Below, one piece after another: positions 40,369 through 49,868 of a DNA stretch of 64,000 nucleotides (positions are counted from its first letter, which is position 1; each line of letters begins with the position of its first letter). A program made the translations under genes and the position numbers. Source of the stretch: Nonomuraea sp. NEAU-A123. Lineage in GTDB: Bacteria; Actinomycetota; Actinomycetes; Streptosporangiales; Streptosporangiaceae. The stretch is taken from positions 124,001 to 188,000 of the forward strand of contig NZ_JAHFZZ010000012.1 of assembly GCF_018603905.1 (NCBI RefSeq). The letters are read 5' to 3'. The notes beneath the pieces are model-generated. The model saw nothing but the letters and a program-made list of their open reading frames with translations, was not told the DNA's origin and made no database searches.

Positions 40369-43320
40369 GTGGACCTGCCCACGTATACCAATATCTGGCG
40401 AATCGAGAAGCGGCTCTACAAGCTGTACGACCTACGGCTGCCGATGCCGCTCCCCATCGTGTGGATCGGCGTGTTCGTCGGCGTCCTGGCTCCATGGTCC
40501 CTGCTTCTCATGCTCGTGGGCATCCAATTTCACGCACCATGGCACGTGCTTTACCTGGTGCCGCCGGGCATCGTCACCTGGCTGTCCACCCGTCCGGTGA
40601 TCGAGAACAAGCGCCTGACCGAGCTCCTGCAGTCGCAGCTGCGTTATGTGGGCGAGCCGCGAGCCTGGTGCCGGATGGCGCCGACGGCCGAGCCCGAGAT
40701 GATCACCTTCGCGGGCCGCGTCTGGCGGGTCACGCCCAAGCGGGTCAAGGCGCCACGCAAGGCGCGCCAGCCCCAGCGCAAGCGTCGCGCCGAGCTCGCC
40801 ATCGCCGCCGAGTCCGTCACCGGGGCCAGACTGTCTGTCGGCGGGACCAAGCCGGCTGTCGGCGCCGAGCCGGTGACCGGGCCGCGCCAGGTCCGCCCTG
40901 CGGTCGCGGCTGCCGCCGCGGCGGCGGCGCAGGCTCCGGTCACGGAGTCCAGGCCCGCCCGTCCCGGCTGGGGCTCGGCCCCGCGCCGCGGCACCGCCCC
41001 CGACCTGGCCGCGGTCGGGCAGACCGAACCAGGGCGTCAGTCTGAGACCCCGGACCGGACACTCGCGATGGGCTCCCGGTCGACGTCGGGGATGGGGTCG
41101 CGGGGAGGTACACGGTCGGAGGAGACGCCTCTGGTCGCCGCACAACTGGACGAGGGCGGACACGAGGTCTCTCGGGCGGACGAGCGGCGCCGGGGCGCCA
41201 CGGGGCGGGGCGACGAGTCGTCCTCGGCCGTGCGCGGGAAGGGCGCGGCTCGGGAGGGCGTCGTCTCTGACGTCGCCCGTATGGTCGGGTTCGTGCCGGG
41301 CGCTGACGAGGCGCGGGCCGTTCAGGAAGCGCACGGCGTACGGGAAACGCGGGAAGTACGAGAAACGCCGGTTGAGTCGCAGTCGCCGGAGGGGGCTGCG
41401 GAGGGCCGTAACGCGTCACGTGAGGACCGGCCCGCTGCGGCCGGTAAGCCGATCGACACGGAGGCACTACGGCGGCTCCGCAAGCTCGCCGCGAGCGCCG
41501 ACACCCCGTCGTCCAGCGAGGCGGCGCGCGCCGAAGTGGCGCGCGCTGAGGAGACCGGCTCGGAGGTGGCGCGCACTGAGGCGGACAGCTCGGAGGCGGT
41601 TGGCTCGGAGGCGGCGCGCGCTGAAACGGCCCGTTCGGAGACAGCGCGCTCGGAGGTGGCGCGCGCTGAGGTGCTGGGTGGTGGAGCGGGGGCTCGGGAT
41701 GTTGCGGCTGGTGGAGTCATGGGGGAGGGGCAGCTAGCGGAGGCGGGCGGGTCTTCGGGTGTGGGCCGGGGTGAGGAAGCGCGGCAGGACGAGGGTGACG
41801 GTCCTGAAGAGGTTCGTGCGGTTGGGGCGGACGAAGTGGCGCGTGATCAGCACCGGAAGGGGCAGCCGCCCAGGCAGGGTCCGTCGCTGGTGCTGCCGGA
41901 TGCGCAACGGCTCTGGCCGGTCAGTCCCGACGGCAAGCCGGTGCGGTTCATCCGGCCGGTGACGGGCGACGAGGAGGGTCAGGAGACGGAGACGGCTCCA
42001 GTTGGGCGCGACGAGCCCACGACCACCGCGTCCGTTCACGAAATCGGCCCTGCCAGAAGCGGGCGAGCTCGTCAAGACGGCGGCCCTGCCAGGAGCGGGC
42101 GGGCTGGTCAAGATGCCGACCCCGCCAGGAGCGGGCGGGCTGGTCAAGACGCTGGCGCTGCCAAGAACGAGCGGGTCCGTCAAGACGGCGGCCCCGCGAA
42201 GGGCGGGCGGGTCGAGCCGGACGCGGGCGAGCCTGGTAGCGCGGCAGCGGCCGGGGCCGAGCCATCGCGTAGCGGGACGTTCGAGAGTGGGGCGGTTGAG
42301 AGGGAGTCGGTCGGGCGGGTGCCTGCGGCCAGGCAGGTTGCGCCGGGGCCTAAGCCCGGCGAAAAGGTGCGGCGGGTCGAGTCCGTGGTGGGTCGTGACT
42401 CCGGTGGCTGGCGGCGGATCGCGCAGGTGGTCGTCGGCGGCGGCAATGTGCGGACCGACGGGTCGGAGATCGACGAGGCCAGGGCGCGGGCGGTGTTCAG
42501 CGGCAGTCGCCGGGTCGTGGTGCTCGGGTGCACCGGCGGCGCCGGGCAGAGCACGACCGCGCTGATGCTGGGCCACACCTTCGCCAAGTATCGCGACGAC
42601 CGGGTCGTGGCCATCGACGCCAACACCGGCGGCAACACCCTGACCAGCAAGATCGAGCCGGAGACCCCCGAGACGCTGGCCTCGCTGCTGTCCGGGCTCG
42701 ACCGGGTCAGCGGCTACCTGACCATGCGGGGCTACACCACACGCACCGCCTCGGGGCTCGAGGTGATCGGCGCCGACACCGACGCGGGCGCCGAGCAGCG
42801 GCTGTCCGACCGGACGCTGTTCTCCGACCATCGGCTGGGCCAGGTCATGCACCTGCTCGACCGGCACTACAAGCTGGCCGTCATGGATCCGGCCGCCGCA
42901 CTCGCGGCCCGCGTACTCCCGTACGCCGACCAGCTGGTCCTGGTGGTCCCCGCGAGTGAGGAGGCGGCGGAGGCGGTGGCGATGACGTACGAGTGGCTCG
43001 ACGGGCACGGCTGCGCGGACCTGCGCAGGCGGGCGGTCATGGTGGTCAACGGCGTGAGCAGGCGTTCGATGGCCGATGTCGAGCAGGCGGAGTCGGTGGC
43101 CAGCGGCAGGTGCCGGGCCATCGTCAGGGTCCCTTGGGAAGACGATCTGGCGCCGGGTGGCGACGGGGTCGTCGATCCCGGGCAGTTGCGCGCGGCCGGG
43201 CGGCGGGCCTATCTCGCCCTCGCCGGGGTCGTGGTCGCGGGCTTTGCGGCAAAGACGGTCCGTCCGAGCGAAGAGGAGTTGGCGAGTGACCCCCCGGGCA
43301 CGAGAATCGGTGAGCGATAA
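40369..43320 (+). CDS. TcpE-like membrane domain fused to a MinD/ParA-like ATPase domain with altered P-loop
   Basis: A 983-residue fusion. Residues 1-110 are TcpE/PrgI-like: TYTNIWRIEKRLYKLYDLRLPMPLPIVWIGVFVGVL, two membrane helices, then WLSTRPVIENKRLTELLQSQLRYVGEPRAW. Residues about 140-700 are low complexity, with Glu/Ala/Arg-rich and GRAGQD repeats. Residues about 710-983 form a MinD/ParA fold with VVVLGCTGGAGQSTTALMLG, VVAIDANTGGNTLT, LAVMDPAAALAARVLPYADQLVLVVPAS and VMVVNGVSR. The P-loop reads G-C-T-G-G-A-G-Q-S-T (720-729), so both lysines of deviant Walker A are missing. GTG start after GAGAGGAGGA. A regulatory role in assembly, as for MinD-like EspI, is inference. Confidence 0.8.
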   Translation: MDLPTYTNIWRIEKRLYKLYDLRLPMPLPIVWIGVFVGVLAPWSLLLMLVGIQFHAPWHVLYLVPPGIVTWLSTRPVIENKRLTELLQSQLRYVGEPRAWCRMAPTAEPEMITFAGRVWRVTPKRVKAPRKARQPQRKRRAELAIAAESVTGARLSVGGTKPAVGAEPVTGPRQVRPAVAAAAAAAAQAPVTESRPARPGWGSAPRRGTAPDLAAVGQTEPGRQSETPDRTLAMGSRSTSGMGSRGGTRSEETPLVAAQLDEGGHEVSRADERRRGATGRGDESSSAVRGKGAAREGVVSDVARMVGFVPGADEARAVQEAHGVRETREVRETPVESQSPEGAAEGRNASREDRPAAAGKPIDTEALRRLRKLAASADTPSSSEAARAEVARAEETGSEVARTEADSSEAVGSEAARAETARSETARSEVARAEVLGGGAGARDVAAGGVMGEGQLAEAGGSSGVGRGEEARQDEGDGPEEVRAVGADEVARDQHRKGQPPRQGPSLVLPDAQRLWPVSPDGKPVRFIRPVTGDEEGQETETAPVGRDEPTTTASVHEIGPARSGRARQDGGPARSGRAGQDADPARSGRAGQDAGAAKNERVRQDGGPAKGGRVEPDAGEPGSAAAAGAEPSRSGTFESGAVERESVGRVPAARQVAPGPKPGEKVRRVESVVGRDSGGWRRIAQVVVGGGNVRTDGSEIDEARARAVFSGSRRVVVLGCTGGAGQSTTALMLGHTFAKYRDDRVVAIDANTGGNTLTSKIEPETPETLASLLSGLDRVSGYLTMRGYTTRTASGLEVIGADTDAGAEQRLSDRTLFSDHRLGQVMHLLDRHYKLAVMDPAAALAARVLPYADQLVLVVPASEEAAEAVAMTYEWLDGHGCADLRRRAVMVVNGVSRRSMADVEQAESVASGRCRAIVRVPWEDDLAPGGDGVVDPGQLRAAGRRAYLALAGVVVAGFAAKTVRPSEEELASDPPGTRIGER
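42050..42230 (+). repeat. Tandem 39-42 bp repeats in the fusion-protein linker
   Basis: Five near copies encode ARSGRARQDGGP, ARSGRAGQDADP, ARSGRAGQDAGA, AKNERVRQDGGP, AKGGRVEPDAGE. Such a tract is likely length-variable. Confidence 0.7.
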
Positions 43321-43367
43321 GTGAACGTCCGAGCAGGTCTGACTTGTTCATGCGCCGAGGGGGCGGC

Positions 43368-45848
43368 ATGAGCAGGGCGTCCCGAGCGCATCAGCGCCTG
43401 GCGGTCCGCTATTTCGACGACCGCATCCTGCTCACCAACACCTCCGCATGGGCGTATTTCCGCCTTCCGACGGTCAGTTATGAGTTCGTCACGCCCGAAG
43501 AGCGTGAGGCGCTGGCCACCAACATCACGATCGCGCTGGCCACGATCAGGATGCCCGACGCCGAGGTTCACCTGAGGGTCGCGCACCGCACCTATCCCGC
43601 GGCCGAATGGGCGATGGCGCTCAACGCCACCTCCGACGAGGGGCCGGGCTGGCGCGACTACCTGGAGGAGATGTACCGGCACGTCTGGGCCAAGGACTTC
43701 TGGTCCAAGGAGGTCTATATCGGCGTCCGCCTCGGTCCCCGGGGCAAGCAGATGGGCGCCGGCGCGCTGTCGCAGCTCTTCGGCTTCTATCAGCGTACGG
43801 AGAAGGTGCTCGGGATCGAGGACGACCATGTGCCGGACAGCGAGATCGGCAGATGGACCGAACAGGCCGAGCGGCTGGGCCGCGCACTCGCATCCAGCGC
43901 CCTCTACGCCCGGCACGCCACCTCCGTAGAGGTGGCGTGGCTGTTCCAGCACTCGGCCGCGGGCGCGCTCGGTGACCCGCCGCCGTCGGCGAGCCCGAAG
44001 CGGCGCTGGGGCAAGGGCGAGATCGAGTCGCTGGTCGAGGGTGAGATCCACAACGGCAGGTCGCTGCTGCGCATCGTGCAGCCGCAGGGCGACTCCTATG
44101 TCGCGCAGCTGTCGTTCGCCCGCTTCCCGGACATCATGCCGTTCCCGGACGGCGAGCCGTGGTTGCACTTCGCCGACCAGTTGCCCTTCCCCGTCGAGGT
44201 CTCGTCGCGGATGCGGCTCATCCCGCCGGTCAAGGCGTCGAAGGACGTCGCGCGCAAGCTCGCGCACGCGCGTGACATGGACATCCACATCCGCGAGGCC
44301 GGCGCGGAGGCGCCGCTCGCGCTGGCCGAGCAGATCGACGCGGCCCGCATGCTGGAGCACGGCATCACGAAGGAACGACTGCCCTTCGTGTACGGCTGGC
44401 ACCGGCTGATCGTCTCGGCCCCGACCGAGGAGATGTGCGTCCAGCGGGTCGAAGCGGTCATCGAGCACTACCGTGACATGGGCATCGACGTGGTCAACTC
44501 GACCGGCGACCAGTTCTCGCTGTTCTGCGAGGCGCTGCCGGGGGAGAAGGTCAGGGTCAACGCCTACGCCCAGCGGCAGCCGCTGCGGACGATCGCCGGC
44601 GGCATGGCCACCGCGACCGTGGACCTGGGCGACCGGCTGGGCGACGGCAGCGAAGGCTGGCTCGGCCCGTACATCGGCGAGACCGTCGGCAGGGCCCGCA
44701 GCATCGTGCACTTCGACCCGCTCGTCGCGGCCACCCGCAACCGGCCGACGGCCATCGCGATCACCGGCGAGCCCGGCGGCGGCAAGACCACGCTCGCGCT
44801 GCTGATGATCTACCAGATGTCGTTGCGCGGCGTCACCGTCGCCGTGATCGACCCCAAGGGCGACGCCGAGTCGCTGGTCCAACTGCTGCAGAAGCGCGAC
44901 CGCAAGGCCCGCGTCATCCCGCTCGGCTCGGCCGCGCCCGGCCTGCTCGACCCGTTCTCGTTCGGCGACGACATCGCGGCCAAGAAGACCATGGCCACGG
45001 AGACGCTGCGGCTGCTGCTGCCCCGGATGTCGGAGGAACGCGAATCGGCCATGATCCAGGCCGTCGCGGCCGTGTCCAACGGGGTGGATCCGTCGCTCGG
45101 CAAGGTGGTGGAGTTCCTGGAGCAGTCCGCGGACGCCGCCTCCAAGAACCTGGGCGCCGTACTCCGTTCCATGTCGGAGATGCGGCTGGCCAAGCTCTGC
45201 TTCGACCCCTCAGGTGGCGACCAGGTCGACACCGAGGGGTGGACGACCGTGTTCACGCTCGGCGGCCTGACGCTGCCCGACGTGGCGACGGGCCGTGATG
45301 ACTACTCCTATGAGCAGCGGCTGTCGGTCGCGCTGCTCTACCTGGTCTCCCAGTTCGCCCGGCGGCTGATGAACAGCCTGGACCGCCGTGCGCCGAAGGC
45401 GATCTTCCTGGACGAGGCGTGGGCGATCACGTCCACGCCGGAGGGCGCGAAGCTGGTGCCGGAGGTCAGCCGCATGGGTCGTTCTCGCAACACCGCGCTG
45501 GTGCTCGTCTCTCAGAACGCCGGTGACCTGCTGAACGAACAGGTCACCAACTGTCTGTCCTCGGTCTTCGCGTTCAGGTCCACCGAGCGGGTGGAGGTCG
45601 ATCACGTCATGTCCCTGCTCGGGGTGGAGGCGTCGGAAGAGCACAAGGCCGTACTGAGATCACTTGGCAACGGCGAATGCATTTTCCGCGATCTGGATGG
45701 CAGGGCGGGGCGCATCGGAGTAGACCTGATCTCCGATGACCTGCTTCGTTGGCTCGATACGAATCCGACACACGACAAACCCAGCGACAACGGGCATCAT
45801 GATCGTCAAGGGGGAGTGGGCAGCAGAGCGCAGGAGGTGCGGTCATGA
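43368..45848 (+). CDS. VirB4/TcpF-like ATPase of the T4SS-like cluster
   Basis: A 826-residue ATPase. The N-terminal VirB4-type domain (residues 1-450) contains QRLAVRYFDDRILLTNTSAWAYFRLP. The C-terminal RecA fold has Walker A GEPGGGKTT at residues 467-475, VAVIDPKGDAESLVQLLQ, Walker B AIFLDEAW with Asp682/Glu683, and SQNAGDLLNEQVTNCLSSVFAFRST. The VirB4/TraE class powers channel assembly and substrate export. ATG 43368 with a G-rich ribosome site was preferred to 43344/43350. Ends by a 4-nt overlap (ATGA) with the VirB6-like gene. Confidence 0.92.
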   Translation: MSRASRAHQRLAVRYFDDRILLTNTSAWAYFRLPTVSYEFVTPEEREALATNITIALATIRMPDAEVHLRVAHRTYPAAEWAMALNATSDEGPGWRDYLEEMYRHVWAKDFWSKEVYIGVRLGPRGKQMGAGALSQLFGFYQRTEKVLGIEDDHVPDSEIGRWTEQAERLGRALASSALYARHATSVEVAWLFQHSAAGALGDPPPSASPKRRWGKGEIESLVEGEIHNGRSLLRIVQPQGDSYVAQLSFARFPDIMPFPDGEPWLHFADQLPFPVEVSSRMRLIPPVKASKDVARKLAHARDMDIHIREAGAEAPLALAEQIDAARMLEHGITKERLPFVYGWHRLIVSAPTEEMCVQRVEAVIEHYRDMGIDVVNSTGDQFSLFCEALPGEKVRVNAYAQRQPLRTIAGGMATATVDLGDRLGDGSEGWLGPYIGETVGRARSIVHFDPLVAATRNRPTAIAITGEPGGGKTTLALLMIYQMSLRGVTVAVIDPKGDAESLVQLLQKRDRKARVIPLGSAAPGLLDPFSFGDDIAAKKTMATETLRLLLPRMSEERESAMIQAVAAVSNGVDPSLGKVVEFLEQSADAASKNLGAVLRSMSEMRLAKLCFDPSGGDQVDTEGWTTVFTLGGLTLPDVATGRDDYSYEQRLSVALLYLVSQFARRLMNSLDRRAPKAIFLDEAWAITSTPEGAKLVPEVSRMGRSRNTALVLVSQNAGDLLNEQVTNCLSSVFAFRSTERVEVDHVMSLLGVEASEEHKAVLRSLGNGECIFRDLDGRAGRIGVDLISDDLLRWLDTNPTHDKPSDNGHHDRQGGVGSRAQEVRS

Positions 45849-48139
45849 AGTTCCGGCTACCCAGACGTTTCGCGCTCGCTTTGGCGCTGCTCGTGAGCAT
45901 CCTCGTGGTGCCGATCGTGGTGGGCGCGCTCTCACCCGCCAGTGCCGCGGCGCCCTGTGACCTGTCCGGCGCGCTCGCTCCCGAGGTGATCGGCAGCGGC
46001 TCCGACGGCATGATGATGCCGCCCGTGCCCGAGGGCGGCCCGGTCGCGCCGACCACCAACTACGCCCAGTTCGGCATGAGCGGCCAGTTCTGGCACACGT
46101 ACGACCTGGGCTGCTCCGACTTCGCCGCGGTGCTCGGCAACACCTGGGCCAACACGATCTTCCTGTGGGCCAAGGCGATCGACCGGGTGACCATCACCAC
46201 CTACCAGGCCGCCGCCACGGAAGGACCGCTCCAGTCCATCAAGGACGTGGTCGACGACATCGTGGTGAACCTGTCGAACGCCATGTACTGGCCGTTGCTC
46301 CGGCCTCTGGTCATCATCGGCGCCATCTGGCTGGCCTGGTACGGGCTGATCCGCAAGCGGGCCACCACCACCGCCGAAGGCGTGATCTGGATGGTGCTCG
46401 CGGTCACGGTCGCGACCTGGTTCTTCAGCAGGCCCGGCGACTTCACCGGCCTCGGCAAGATCGTCACGGACAAGACCGGCGAGGTGGTCAACTCCGCCTT
46501 CTCCGGCCTGCCCGGTGCGGGCGGCGCCTCCTGCCTGCCCGGCCCCGGCCAGACGAACCCGCAGGTCAAGGCAGGCGGCTACGGCCAGACCGGCACGCCC
46601 GGAGTCGACCAGAACGCCGAGGCGCTGTGGTCCACGCTGGTCTGCAAGCCGTGGCTGATGGGCCTGTTCGGCACGGCCGACCCCAACCAGCCGATCGTGC
46701 GCGACTTCGGCCGTACGATGCTGGAGACCCAGTCGATCCCGGCCGCGACGGTCAATCAACCGGCTCCAGACGTCGGCGCTCACCAGGCAAAATACGCTGA
46801 GATCGCGGAGAAACTCAAGAACGACTCGCGCTACATGATCTTCTCTGGCCGAGATTGGACCAGCAGGCTCGGCGTGGCCATCGGCGCGCTGATCGCCGCT
46901 CTGGTCGCCGGGGTGCTCATCTTCCTGGTCGCGGTCTCGCTGCTGGTGCTGAAGGTCGGCTTCCTGCTGCTGCTCATACTCGGGCCGGTGTTCCTGCTGA
47001 TCGGCGTGCATCCGGGCAGCGGGCGGATCATCGCCATGCGGTGGGTGGAGATGCTGATCGGCACGCTGCTCCGGCAGGCCGTGCTCGCGCTCGTGCTCGG
47101 CGTGCTGGTGTACGGCTACGCGCTGATCATCTCGACCGCCATGCCGTGGGGGTTGCAGATCCTGTTCATGGCGTTGCTGACGATCGCGGTGTTCTTCTAC
47201 CGGCGGCCGTTCCAGCACCTGTTCGCCTCGATGAACGGGCACACGCTGACCACCCGGATGCTCGGCGACGCCGCGAGCTCGTCCGTACTGGAGCGGTCGT
47301 CCTCGGCGCTGCCGCCGGTGGCGGCGGCCAGGATCGGCCGCTGGGGCGCGCGCAAGGCCGAGCCGCTCATCCAGGCGGCCGCGATGGGCGCTTCGGCGGG
47401 CACCGCGGCGGCCGCGTCCACGGTCGCCCAGGGCCGGGCCCGCGGGCAGGAGGGCGCGGAGGGCACGGCGGCGTCCGGCACCCGGGTGCCCGCCACGGCC
47501 GCGCCACTGAACACTGACCAGCAGGGCGGGAAGGCCGCGGGCAGGCAGGTGCCGGCGCCGCGTGCCGGGGCCGCGCCGCCGCTCAACCTGAGCGGCACGC
47601 CGACCCGTACCCGTGGCACTCCGGCGGCCGGCGGGGCACGGGCGTCGGGTGGCCCGTCGGGCGGCTCGTCAGGTGGTTCCGCTGCCGGCGCCGGGAGTGG
47701 CGCGAGCGGTGGAGGTGGCTGGTTCGGCGGGCGTTCCGGGGGCGGCTGGGCTGCACGCGGTGGCTCGGGCGGCTCCGGTGGCACCAGGTCGGGCGGCACC
47801 CGGTTCGGCGGATCAGGCGGGTCGGGCGGGTCTCGATCGGGCGGTTCCGGGTCGGGTGGGTCCTGGCTGGGCGGCTCAGGTCGTTCCGGGGGCTCGGGTG
47901 GTTCGGGTGGTTCCGGCAGTTCGGGCGGGGCTCGGCCGGCGAGTCGTGGTTCGTCGGGTGGCGGGATGTTCGGTGGCGGTGGTGGTTCGGGTTCGCGTCG
48001 CCCGGCCGACGAGCCGACGAGCCGCTCCTCCGAGGCGCCGCCGCTCTGGTTGCCGAGCGGTCGCCGCGGCAGCGGCTCCGGTGGTGACGAGCCGTCCGTG
48101 CCGTTCTGGCTCAAGCCCAGCAGCCCGGACAGGGACTGA
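45845..48139 (+). CDS. VirB6/TcpH-like polytopic membrane protein with Gly/Ser-rich tail
   Basis: A 764-residue protein. A signal peptide (FALALALLVSILVVPIVVGALSPASAAA) precedes a polytopic core: helices near LLRPLVIIGAIWLAWYGLI, GVIWMVLAVTVATWFF, LGVAIGALIAALVAGVLIFLV, LLVLKVGFLLLLILGPVFLLIGV, and helices to FFYRRPFQ. The C-terminal about 270 residues are Ala, then Gly/Ser-rich (GGSGGSG-type repeats) with no predicted fold. Position and topology match TcpH/VirB6/TrbL channel proteins. The start overlaps the VirB4 gene stop (ATGA). Confidence 0.85.
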   Translation: MKFRLPRRFALALALLVSILVVPIVVGALSPASAAAPCDLSGALAPEVIGSGSDGMMMPPVPEGGPVAPTTNYAQFGMSGQFWHTYDLGCSDFAAVLGNTWANTIFLWAKAIDRVTITTYQAAATEGPLQSIKDVVDDIVVNLSNAMYWPLLRPLVIIGAIWLAWYGLIRKRATTTAEGVIWMVLAVTVATWFFSRPGDFTGLGKIVTDKTGEVVNSAFSGLPGAGGASCLPGPGQTNPQVKAGGYGQTGTPGVDQNAEALWSTLVCKPWLMGLFGTADPNQPIVRDFGRTMLETQSIPAATVNQPAPDVGAHQAKYAEIAEKLKNDSRYMIFSGRDWTSRLGVAIGALIAALVAGVLIFLVAVSLLVLKVGFLLLLILGPVFLLIGVHPGSGRIIAMRWVEMLIGTLLRQAVLALVLGVLVYGYALIISTAMPWGLQILFMALLTIAVFFYRRPFQHLFASMNGHTLTTRMLGDAASSSVLERSSSALPPVAAARIGRWGARKAEPLIQAAAMGASAGTAAAASTVAQGRARGQEGAEGTAASGTRVPATAAPLNTDQQGGKAAGRQVPAPRAGAAPPLNLSGTPTRTRGTPAAGGARASGGPSGGSSGGSAAGAGSGASGGGGWFGGRSGGGWAARGGSGGSGGTRSGGTRFGGSGGSGGSRSGGSGSGGSWLGGSGRSGGSGGSGGSGSSGGARPASRGSSGGGMFGGGGGSGSRRPADEPTSRSSEAPPLWLPSGRRGSGSGGDEPSVPFWLKPSSPDRD
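47640..47995 (+). repeat. Gly/Ser-rich repeat tract at the 3' end of the VirB6-like gene
   Basis: Short degenerate units (GGSGG, GGSRSGGSGSGG and the like) fill this stretch. The opposite strand gives a Pro/Glu-rich shadow frame that is not a gene. Confidence 0.65.
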
Positions 48140-48141
48140 TC

Positions 48142-48771
48142 ATGGCGCAGCCGGGTGACAAGCGGGGAGTCGCCTTCGCCGCCATCGTGGCGGTCATCGC
48201 CGCCGTCGGCATCTACCTGACGATGTGGCCGGACTCCGGTGACACGGACGCCGGGCAGCCGTCCGCCGGCCGCACCACGACCGTCTCACCGGCTGCGCCG
48301 AGCAAGCCGCTGGCCACCGCCAGCGGCAAGCCGTTCGACATCTACTCCTACCTGCCGATGACGAAGGAGCAACTCGCCGCGGCGGCCGACCTGGCCGAGC
48401 GGTTCACCGCCGCGTACGGGACGTTCCGCTACGACGAGGAGCCGTCGGCCTACGCGGATCGGGTCAAGGTGTTCACCACCGCCGACTTCGGCAACGTGCT
48501 GGCCAGGACGCGCACCTCACCCGGCACCGTCGACCATGACCGAGCCGACGAGGTCGTGGCCGCGGGGGCGGCCAAGATGAAGGAGATCAGGCAGGTCGAG
48601 AAGTCGTCCGTCGTCTTCGTGGTCACCGGGACGCAGCAGATCACCGCCAAGAGCGGCAACAAGCAGCTCGTGGACGACTACGCGGTCACGGTGAGTCAGA
48701 TGGGCTCCGACTGGCGGGTCTTCGACCTGCAACCCGCCGGCGATGGCCAGGATGGGGACATTCAGGGGTGA
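48142..48771 (+). CDS. Second VirB8-like/NTF2-type membrane protein
   Basis: A 209-residue protein. A short basic N-terminus then a membrane helix (VAFAAIVAVIAAVGIYLTMW, residues 10-29), a Ser/Thr/Pro linker, and an extracytoplasmic domain (LAAAADLAERFTAAYGTFRYDEEPSAYADRVKVFTT, VVFVVTGTQQITAKSGNKQLVDDYAVTVSQ, DWRVFDLQPA) with the NTF2-like pattern of VirB8/TcpC. It starts 2 nt after the VirB6-like stop and overlaps the next gene by 4 nt (GTGA). Confidence 0.75.
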   Translation: MAQPGDKRGVAFAAIVAVIAAVGIYLTMWPDSGDTDAGQPSAGRTTTVSPAAPSKPLATASGKPFDIYSYLPMTKEQLAAAADLAERFTAAYGTFRYDEEPSAYADRVKVFTTADFGNVLARTRTSPGTVDHDRADEVVAAGAAKMKEIRQVEKSSVVFVVTGTQQITAKSGNKQLVDDYAVTVSQMGSDWRVFDLQPAGDGQDGDIQG

Positions 48772-49868
48772 ACACCTCCCGCGCCCACGTCGCCCTGGCG
48801 GTCGGAGTCGCCGGGGTGCTGCTCCTGGCCGTCGTCATCATGTCGCCGATGCTCATGACCTCGATCCCGTCGTTCCTCGGCAGCGGAGGCACCGGCCGTA
48901 CCGACTGCCTCGACGGCGGCACACCCGCGCAGGAGGTGTCCGACACCGGCGCCGCGGACATCCCGGTCGACTACCTGGAGCTCTACAAGAAGTTCGGCAA
49001 GAAGATCGGCGTCCAGTGGAACATCCTGGCCGCCGTCGGCAAACGCGAGACCGACCACGGCCGTTCGAACATGGCGGGCGTCAAGAGCGGCACCAACTAT
49101 GCGGGCGCGGCCGGGCCGATGCAGTTCCTGATCAGCACGTGGGGCGGCAAGGCGCAGATCGCGATGTCGTCGAAGTTCAGTGGGTACGCCTCCGACGGCA
49201 ACGGCGACGGCGTCGGTGACGTCTACAACCCCGCCGACGCCATCCTGGGCGCCGCGAAGATGCTCAAGCGCAACGGCGCTCCGGAGAAGGTACGGCAGGC
49301 GCTGTTCATCTACAACCGCGCCTGGTGGTACGTCGACCAGGTCGAGCAGATCGCCAAGGGCTACGCCAAGTCCGGTGACGTCGAGGTGCCGCCGCAGGCC
49401 GACGACGCCTGCGACGATCCGCTGGTCGAGGCCGCGCCGAGCGATGTGGTGGCCAAGATCCTGGAGTTCGCGCTGGCCCAGCGCGGCAAGCCGTACCTGT
49501 GGGGCGGGACCGGCCCCGACGCGTTCGACTGCTCGGGCATCATCTACGCCGCCTACAGGGCGGCGGGGCTGTTGATCCCGCGGACCACGTTCGGGCAGTG
49601 GCCGTTCGGCGTGAAGATCTCGCAGGGCGAAGAACAGGCGGGCGACCTGGTGTTCTTCAACGCCGGGCCGGGCACGGGACCCGACAGCCCCGGACACGTC
49701 GGGATGGTCGTGTCGAAGGGCAAAATGGTCGAGGCGCGCTGCACGCTGTGCGGGCCGATCAAGGTGACGAGCTACCAGGCGCGCGACAATATTGTGGGTT
49801 TCACCCGACCATTACAGAACCCAGATGTGCTCGAGCAGCTTAAGAAGCTGCAGAATGCCGCACTATGA
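48768..49868 (+). CDS. Lytic transglycosylase / NlpC-P60 endopeptidase (TcpG/VirB1-like)
   Basis: Bifunctional wall hydrolase of 366 residues. An N-terminal membrane anchor (VALAVGVAGVLLLAVVIMSPMLM) leads to an SLT-type lysozyme fold (GVQWNILAAVGKRETDHGRSN with the catalytic Glu, then AAGPMQFLISTWGG) at about residues 70-190, and a C40 NlpC/P60 domain with the Cys nucleophile in DAFDCSGIIYAAYRAAG and the His in SPGHVGMVV, preceded by GKPYLWGGTGPD. It would open the peptidoglycan for the secretion channel. GTG start overlapping the upstream stop; its stop overlaps the NUDIX ATG. Confidence 0.93.
   Translation: MNTSRAHVALAVGVAGVLLLAVVIMSPMLMTSIPSFLGSGGTGRTDCLDGGTPAQEVSDTGAADIPVDYLELYKKFGKKIGVQWNILAAVGKRETDHGRSNMAGVKSGTNYAGAAGPMQFLISTWGGKAQIAMSSKFSGYASDGNGDGVGDVYNPADAILGAAKMLKRNGAPEKVRQALFIYNRAWWYVDQVEQIAKGYAKSGDVEVPPQADDACDDPLVEAAPSDVVAKILEFALAQRGKPYLWGGTGPDAFDCSGIIYAAYRAAGLLIPRTTFGQWPFGVKISQGEEQAGDLVFFNAGPGTGPDSPGHVGMVVSKGKMVEARCTLCGPIKVTSYQARDNIVGFTRPLQNPDVLEQLKKLQNAAL

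Noticed and set aside
41734..43008. 424-codon minus-strand frame
   Set aside because: Antisense to the TcpE-MinD-like fusion; composition is typical of a shadow frame and the plus strand has ATPase motifs.
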